From the NCBI GenBank assembly GCA_007753675.1, contig CP036432.1:6760233-6824232 (forward strand): a stretch of 64,000 bases of DNA. The letters are read 5' to 3'. The notes below the pieces were generated by a model. That model saw only the letters and a list, made by a program, of their open reading frames with translations. It was not told the DNA's origin and did no database searches. This document shows, in pieces, positions 58,618-64,000 of the stretch (position 1 is the stretch's first letter; every line of letters begins with the position of its first letter). The DNA comes from Stieleria magnilauensis. Lineage in GTDB: Bacteria > Planctomycetota > Planctomycetia > Pirellulales > Pirellulaceae. Made by a program: the position numbers and the translations under genes.

Positions 58618-61428
58618 GTGAAGCGAATCACCTGCCCCATCGCTGCGTCCTGTGTTGTCGCACTGTCCCTGCTGTCCGTCCCGGCAGTCGGGCAAGAAAG
58701 TGCGGCCACCGAAACATCGACCCAACCCAACGAAAATGACGGTGATCAATCACCCCAGGAACTGATGAAAGTCACCGAAATCGAAGGCATCTCAGAATAC
58801 AAGCTCGAAAACGGCGTCCGCGTGCTGCTGTTCCCCGACGACAGCAAGGAGGTCGTGACGGTCAATATGACAGTCTTTGTCGGCTCCCGCCACGAGGGTT
58901 ACGGCGAAGCCGGCATGGCGCACTTGCTCGAACACATGCTCTTCAAGGGGACCCCGGCGCACCCCTCGATCCCCAAGGATCTGACCGAGCGGGGCGCCAA
59001 TTTCAACGGCACCACGTGGGTCGACCGCACGAATTACTACGAGACCTTGCCGGCCAGCGAAGACAATTTGCAATTCGCCCTGTCGCTGGAAGCCGATCGA
59101 CTGATGAATAGCTTCATCAAGGGCGAAGACTTGGAAAGCGAAATGACCGTGGTTCGCAATGAATTCGAGCGGGGCGAAAATTCGCCGTTCCGGGTTCTGA
59201 TGCAGCGCATCCAGTCGGCGGCCTACGATTGGCACAACTATGGGCAATCGACGATCGGCAACCGCAGCGACATCGAACGGGTGCCGGTGGTGAACCTGCG
59301 ACGCTTTTATCGCAAGTACTATCGCCCCGACAACATTCTATTGATCGTTGCGGGGAAGTTTGACGAGGCCAAAGCGATTGAAATGATCGGTGATTCCTTT
59401 GGCGGGCTCATCGCGCCGGACATCCCGATCGACCCGACCTACACCACCGAGCCGCCCCAGGATGGTGAGCGAACCGTGGTGTTGCGACGCGTCGGTGACG
59501 TGCAACTGGTCGGAGCCGCCTATCACATTCCATCGGGCAGCCACCCCGACTTCGCCGCCGTCAAAGCCCTTTCGATCGTGCTGGGAGACGAGCCCAGCGG
59601 CAGACTTTACAAGAACCTTGTCGAAGCCAAAGTCGCCAGCAACGTGTACTCGCTCGCCTACGCGTTCGCCGAACCGGGATTGTTGATGGCGATCGCCGAA
59701 GTCCCCGAAGACCAGTCGATCGAAGACGCTCGCGTCAAGCTGATCTCGATCTTGGAGGATTCGTTCGCAGAGAACCCGATCACCGAACAAGAAGTCGAGC
59801 GTGCCAAGCAGCAAATCCTAAAGCAACGCGAACTCGAAGCGGCCAACACCGACAAACTGGCCGTCTCGCTGAGCGAATGGGCCGCCCAAGGCGACTGGCG
59901 ACTCTACTTCCTGTTCCGCGACATCGTTGAAGAACTCAATGCGGAAAAGGTTCAAGCGGCCGCGCAGAAGTACCTGGTCCGCAACAACCGCACGGTCGGA
60001 CTGTTCATCCCCAGCGATGATTCCCAACGCGTTCAAATCCCCGAGTCGCCGGATCTGCTGGCCAAGCTGAAGGACTACAAGGGACGCGAAGTGATTCAAG
60101 CCGGCGAGCAATTCGATCCCGATCCCATGAAGATCGAAGCGCGGACGCTGCGTGGAACGCTCGACAATGGAATCGAATACGCCCTGCTGCCCAAGCAGAC
60201 ACGTGGAGGATCGGTTTCCTTGTACCTGACGCTTCGTTTCGGAACCGCGGAAACGATGATCGATCGCTTGGGCGCCGTCGAACTGCTGGGCATCCTGATG
60301 GCGCGTGGTACCGAGTCGCTCGATTACCAGGCCCTGCAAGATGAACTGACACGGCTGCGAGCCGACATGCAGCTCTACAGCACCCCCGGATTGCTGCAAC
60401 TGTCGCTGAAGACCAAACGCGAATACCTGACCGAAGTGATCGCGCTGATCGGCGATGTCCTTCGACATCCGCGGCTCAGTGGCGAAGAACTGGAAGTGAT
60501 CAAACGCCAAGTCGTCACGGGTTTGCAACAAAGCGCGAGCGAGCCCACCGCGGTGGCCGCCCGAGCGGTCAAGCGGGCGATTTCACCCTACGGTAAAGAT
60601 GACATTCGCTACGTCCAAACGCTGGACGAAGAAATCGAAATGTACCAGTCCGTGACCGTCGAACAGGTCCAGTCGCTGTTCAACGAGCTTGTCGGCGGAA
60701 ACGTCGGCGAACTGTCCGTCGTCGGCGATTTCGATGCCGACGAAGTGAAGTCTCAAGTCGAAGAAATGCTTGCCGGCTGGGAATCCGATGTGCCTTACGT
60801 CCGCGTCGATCGCCCGGCAAACGCCGATGCAGAAGGCTCGCTTACGACGCTCAACACGCCGGACAAAGCCAACGCGTTTTTCTACTCGTCGCTGCAGATG
60901 GAACTGGCCGACACCGATTCGGCCTACGCACCGCTCGTGTTAGGCAATTTCATCCTGGGCGGCGGTGGACTGAGCAGCCGCCTGGCCGATCGCGTCCGGC
61001 AACAAGAAGGCCTGTCGTACACGGTGCGAAGCGGCCTGAGCGCACGGGCCAAAGACGACCGGGTTGATATGACGATCTACGCGATCACGAATCCGGAAAA
61101 CAAAGACCGTTTGATGGAAGTGATGCGTGAAGAGATCGATCGGTTGAGAAAAGACGGCGTGACGGAAGACGAATTGGCCAAGGCGAAGTCGGCTTACTTG
61201 CAGGCCGAGCGAGTCCGCCGAGCCAATGACGGATCGTTGGCGAGCGAATTGATCCAGACGATGTTCCTGGATCGAACGATGGAAGCGGCCGCCGAGCATG
61301 ACGAACGGATCGAATCGGCCAGCGTTGAAAGCGTCAATGATGCGATTCGCAAGTACGTCGACTGGGACAAACTGGTCAAGGCGGTCGCAGGAGATTTCGA
61401 AGCGAAGGCGAAGAAAGAACAGGAGTAA
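58618..61428 (+). CDS. Exported M16-family metalloprotease, two-domain
   Basis: The 936-residue protein from GTG 58618 has a signal peptide (ITCPIAASCVVALSLLSVPA) and two M16 halves, about 50-480 and 500-936. The first half carries the zinc motif HLLEH, His104-xx-Glu107-His108 (counted from TTG 58612), and the third ligand Glu184 in VVRNEFERGE. The second half has no HxxEH and is the structural partner (NLQMELADTDSAY, HILGGGGLSSRLADRVRQQE-like). Pitrilysin/processing-peptidase-type enzymes cleave small peptides. The GTG at 58618 after GGAG is preferred to TTG 58612. Confidence 0.9.
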   Translation: MKRITCPIAASCVVALSLLSVPAVGQESAATETSTQPNENDGDQSPQELMKVTEIEGISEYKLENGVRVLLFPDDSKEVVTVNMTVFVGSRHEGYGEAGMAHLLEHMLFKGTPAHPSIPKDLTERGANFNGTTWVDRTNYYETLPASEDNLQFALSLEADRLMNSFIKGEDLESEMTVVRNEFERGENSPFRVLMQRIQSAAYDWHNYGQSTIGNRSDIERVPVVNLRRFYRKYYRPDNILLIVAGKFDEAKAIEMIGDSFGGLIAPDIPIDPTYTTEPPQDGERTVVLRRVGDVQLVGAAYHIPSGSHPDFAAVKALSIVLGDEPSGRLYKNLVEAKVASNVYSLAYAFAEPGLLMAIAEVPEDQSIEDARVKLISILEDSFAENPITEQEVERAKQQILKQRELEAANTDKLAVSLSEWAAQGDWRLYFLFRDIVEELNAEKVQAAAQKYLVRNNRTVGLFIPSDDSQRVQIPESPDLLAKLKDYKGREVIQAGEQFDPDPMKIEARTLRGTLDNGIEYALLPKQTRGGSVSLYLTLRFGTAETMIDRLGAVELLGILMARGTESLDYQALQDELTRLRADMQLYSTPGLLQLSLKTKREYLTEVIALIGDVLRHPRLSGEELEVIKRQVVTGLQQSASEPTAVAARAVKRAISPYGKDDIRYVQTLDEEIEMYQSVTVEQVQSLFNELVGGNVGELSVVGDFDADEVKSQVEEMLAGWESDVPYVRVDRPANADAEGSLTTLNTPDKANAFFYSSLQMELADTDSAYAPLVLGNFILGGGGLSSRLADRVRQQEGLSYTVRSGLSARAKDDRVDMTIYAITNPENKDRLMEVMREEIDRLRKDGVTEDELAKAKSAYLQAERVRRANDGSLASELIQTMFLDRTMEAAAEHDERIESASVESVNDAIRKYVDWDKLVKAVAGDFEAKAKKEQE

Positions 61429-62462
61429 ACGCCGATCAACGGCTCGTATTCCTGGACAAACTCGATGAGAGGTTCCTGGGGCGGCGCAACCCTCGCAAAG
61501 GCTCGGTTTGCTTGCCCCAGGCTAGGGAGATGCTTGCCTTTTGGGCGCATGCCCCTCGCTTCGCTTGCCCCTGCCTGCCAAGAGGGTGAATCGCTTCGGC
61601 CACCCGTTGTGGCACCGATCTTGATTGACAACGATCTTGATTGACAACGGCGCACAAAAAAAGGCCTTCCCTCTTCCATGAGGGTCGGCCCAGTTTTTGT
61701 CATTTTGCCTTCCGGGACGGCTCATCCTGAGCCGAAATCCGGACGACAGATAATCAATGACAAAATTGGAAGTTACTTTCCCTGTCGCAAATCCGGGGTC
61801 TGACTTGCCGGCTATCCCTTTCGGTGCCGTCTTCCAGGAATCAACAGCCTCCACATCCAGTGAGGCTGCTCCGAAGCAAACGCGTCCTTCGTCAACTTCA
61901 GATGATTGTCTTATGCGCCATCGCTCGCGGTGGGTAATGAAACGTGAAGGGGACGTCCCGTTGGAGACGCCGGAACTTCGCTGTCGGCAGGCCGTAGAGA
62001 CCGCACCATGGCGAAGCGACAATGGCTCAGGTTGGTAGCACAAAGCGAAATCAAATTTCGCAAACGTGTTTGCCGAGTCACGACAAAACGTCTCCTGTGC
62101 AAGTGGTGAAAAGTCAAAAAGCAAACGCCACGTCGCGAACGACTTTTCCACAACGTGAGCGTCAGAGAAATGTGGCGACCTTCGATTGGAATGTCAACAA
62201 CAAAGTTTGACGTCTGTGCAGTGTAGTGAAGCAGACTCGTTGAAAGTCTCGCGAATTACGAGACGAAACAGATCGTTTTTTTTTTCGAAGCGGATGCAAC
62301 TGAATTGCGCTGATGCTGATTCGTGTTGTGCGCGAGCCAGATTGAAATCCAAGCGACCACTTCCATTTCAATGGCTTGGTCAATGAGTCAGTGCGAAGCT
62401 TCGTTGGATCGACTAACATTGCTCAAGCTGTCCGGTTTGCTTCGCGTTTCTCAGTCAACTTC
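61429..62462. other. 1-kb region without a convincing gene
   Basis: Contains a tandem pair of GATCTTGATTGACAACG (near 61.62 kb) and a nested hairpin at 61695-61765 (TTTTGTCATT/AATGACAAAA outside, GGCTCA-TCC-TGAGCC inside). Open frames on both strands lack protein-like composition. A small RNA is possible around 61.7 kb but not supported further. Confidence 0.5.
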
Positions 62463-63341
62463 ATGCACGATCCCGCCGATGATTCGCCGATCCATCCACC
62501 CAACCGGTTAGACGTGGTCGCTTCGAATGATACCGATGGCGAAACCAATGATGGCTCGTTTTGGGGGACTGACTATGTTCGCCGGATGCGCGCCGAACTG
62601 GGGAAAGACGCCTGTCGTAAACTCGCCATCTTTGAACTCCCCGAAGGATTCTTGTTGTCGGTTGTCGTTCCGGTGTTCAACGAAAGCGGGACGGTCACTT
62701 CGGTCGTCGATCGTCTTCGCGCGACCGGCTTGCCGATGCAAATCATTTTGATCGATGACGGCAGTAAGGACGGAACGCTCGAAGCGATGTCAACACTCGA
62801 GCACGATCCTGACGTCATCGTGATCGCACACGAAAGGAACCGTGGCAAAGGCGCGGCGATTCGCAGCGGCTTTGAACAAGCCACCGGAGACATCGTGGTG
62901 ATTCAAGACGCGGACCGTGAATACGACCCGTCTGATTTTCGCTACCTGCTGCAACCGCTGATTGCCGGAGAGGCTGACGTGGCGTACGGGACCCGTTACG
63001 GTCACTACGATCGCCAGCTTTCCCCCTGGTGGCACCAGACGGTCAACGGGCTGATCACGCTGTTGGCCAGTATCGCCATCGGCATTCGCTTGAGTGATGT
63101 GGAGACCTGTTACAAGATGGTCCCGCGGAAGCACCTGCAGAAGATCATGCCCGATTTGCAGGAGTGTCGATTCGGGATCGAGATTGAATTGACCGCCAGG
63201 CTGGCGCGACTGGGGCTGCGTTTTACCGAGCGGCCGATCCGCTATCAGCACCGCTGGTACGACGAGGGCAAGAAGATCGGTTGGCGGGACGGGGTCGGGG
63301 CGTTGTGGTGCATCGTCAAATACGGCTTGTTTCGGCGTTAA
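62463..63341 (+). CDS. Family 2 glycosyltransferase (DPM1-like)
   Basis: The 292-residue protein from the ATG at 62463 has LLSVVVPVFNESGTVTSVVD, then ILIDDGSKDGT, the HERNRGKGAAIRSGF box and QDADREYDPSDF (D-x-D). These are features of dolichyl/polyprenyl-phosphate mannose synthase-type GT2 enzymes. It lacks a long C-terminal membrane part; a hydrophobic segment LITLLASIAIGIRLSDVETC is present. Transfers a sugar to a polyprenyl phosphate for cell-surface glycans. The upstream frame from 62376 is filler. Confidence 0.85.
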   Translation: MHDPADDSPIHPPNRLDVVASNDTDGETNDGSFWGTDYVRRMRAELGKDACRKLAIFELPEGFLLSVVVPVFNESGTVTSVVDRLRATGLPMQIILIDDGSKDGTLEAMSTLEHDPDVIVIAHERNRGKGAAIRSGFEQATGDIVVIQDADREYDPSDFRYLLQPLIAGEADVAYGTRYGHYDRQLSPWWHQTVNGLITLLASIAIGIRLSDVETCYKMVPRKHLQKIMPDLQECRFGIEIELTARLARLGLRFTERPIRYQHRWYDEGKKIGWRDGVGALWCIVKYGLFRR

Positions 63342-63509
63342 CGCCATTTGAACCGACCAGACGATGGCGACGATTGGCGAGCGCGGTCGTCGGTCAAGGA
63401 TTTCGCAGAAGATGTGTCCCAGGGTTGCCCGCTGGGTGAAAATTCTGGTTAAAATCAGACTCCATCCACTCGGCCCCCCAGCCACCCAGTCCCACCGAAC
63501 GGTCCCTCC

Positions 63510-64000
63510 ATGCCAGCCTTTCCGCCTTCCCTGGTCGCGTCTGCCGGCGATCAGTCGCCTCGCCGTTTTGCCAAACATGTCCTCGCCAGCCTCTTCGGAT
63601 TGGCCCTCGTGTGCAGCGCCGCGCCCTCGCACGCCGACGACTGGCCCGGCTTTCACGGCCTGGAGATCGCCGGAGTGCTTCCTGAGGCGAAACTTCCCGA
63701 CGGCTGGGAGAAACAAGCGTATCGCTGGACCGTCGATTTGAAGACACGTGACGTCGGTTCGATGGCGATTCAAAACGGACGCGTTTATCTGCTCTCGATG
63801 TCTCCGGCCAAACAGACGATTCGATTGATGTCGTTCAATCTGCAGTCCGGTAAAGTCAACTGGTCGCGAGAGTTTCCTCAAGCGAAGAATCATCTGCACA
63901 ACCGAAACACACTTGCCTCGAGCACGCCGGCGACTGATGGCCAATACGTCTACATCGCGCACAGCGATCGCCAGCACACGTGGCTGAGATGTTTGGACCA
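63510..64000 (+). CDS. Exported PQQ-like beta-propeller protein, partial
   Basis: Starts at ATG 63510 and runs off the window. The visible 163 residues have a signal peptide (RFAKHVLASLFGLALVCSAA) and then DWPGFHGLEIAGVLPE and propeller blades (RVYLLSMSPAKQ, LMSFNLQSGKVNWSREF). Similar in plan to the protein at 46145. Function unknown. Confidence 0.8.
   Translation, partial: MPAFPPSLVASAGDQSPRRFAKHVLASLFGLALVCSAAPSHADDWPGFHGLEIAGVLPEAKLPDGWEKQAYRWTVDLKTRDVGSMAIQNGRVYLLSMSPAKQTIRLMSFNLQSGKVNWSREFPQAKNHLHNRNTLASSTPATDGQYVYIAHSDRQHTWLRCLD

Noticed and set aside
61522..62151. 209-residue minus-strand frame in the 61.4-62.4 kb gap
   Set aside because: Crosses hairpins and tandem repeats, and composition is not protein-like.

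Overview
The window is bacterial and almost certainly from the Planctomycetota, most like Rhodopirellula/Pirellulaceae. Pointers are three proteins with PEP-CTERM tails, a giant secreted protein with an LEQRVMLAAD N-terminal sorting-type motif, a sulfatase, PL10-type pectic acid lyase, PQQ-like propellers, Tat-exported Gfo/Idh/MocA oxidoreductase, 'NPY..P' small proteins and many dispersed hairpin repeats. This assignment rests on recognised families only; no database was searched.

Layout. (1) 0.2-1.7 kb: pabB. (2) 1.8-11.0 kb: more than a dozen small, mostly unrelated ORFs, nearly all on the minus strand. Most are separated by imperfect inverted repeats of about 65-195 bp whose outer ends read GAAC/GTAAC and GGTTC, usually with an unpaired base in one arm. 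The sites end a few to about 30 bases from the stop codon of the preceding gene and start a few tens of bases before the start codon of the next. That is the geometry of integron attC sites, so I read this as a gene-cassette array without an integrase in view. One ORF-less segment of about 300-650 bp with its own site recurs four times. (3) 11.58-21.96 kb: a 10.3-kb integrative element in the 3' end of tRNA-Lys(CTT), bounded by a 21-bp direct repeat. It carries a tyrosine recombinase, two excisionase-like proteins, a replication-type protein, an XRE repressor with a plausible operator, a tandem duplication, and an 812-residue tape-measure-like protein. No capsid, portal or large terminase gene is recognisable. 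(4) 22-32 kb: potassium channel, PEP-CTERM proteins, a lone PD-(D/E)XK nuclease, a pair of foldback repeats and a 1295-residue CotH/lamin-tail surface protein. (5) 32-37.3 kb: a signalling island with three sensor kinases, a double-receiver regulator and a BON-domain protein. (6) 38.8-42.8 kb: an operon with 4-bp overlaps or near-contact junctions (WbqC-like, two beta-propeller glycosidase-like proteins, GNAT, methyltransferase), probably for surface glycan or glycolipid modification. (7) 42.8-64 kb: chromosomal genes for repair (YcaQ-like), metal transport, exported carbohydrate metabolism (sulfatase-hydrolase fusion, pectic acid lyase), an M16 protease, a GT2 transferase and PQQ propellers, mixed with repeat-rich stretches.

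The most interesting parts are the cassette array with non-canonical sites and the tRNA-Lys element with a lone tape-measure-like gene. Both are adjacent, so 1.8-22 kb is one accessory region between pabB and the potassium channel.
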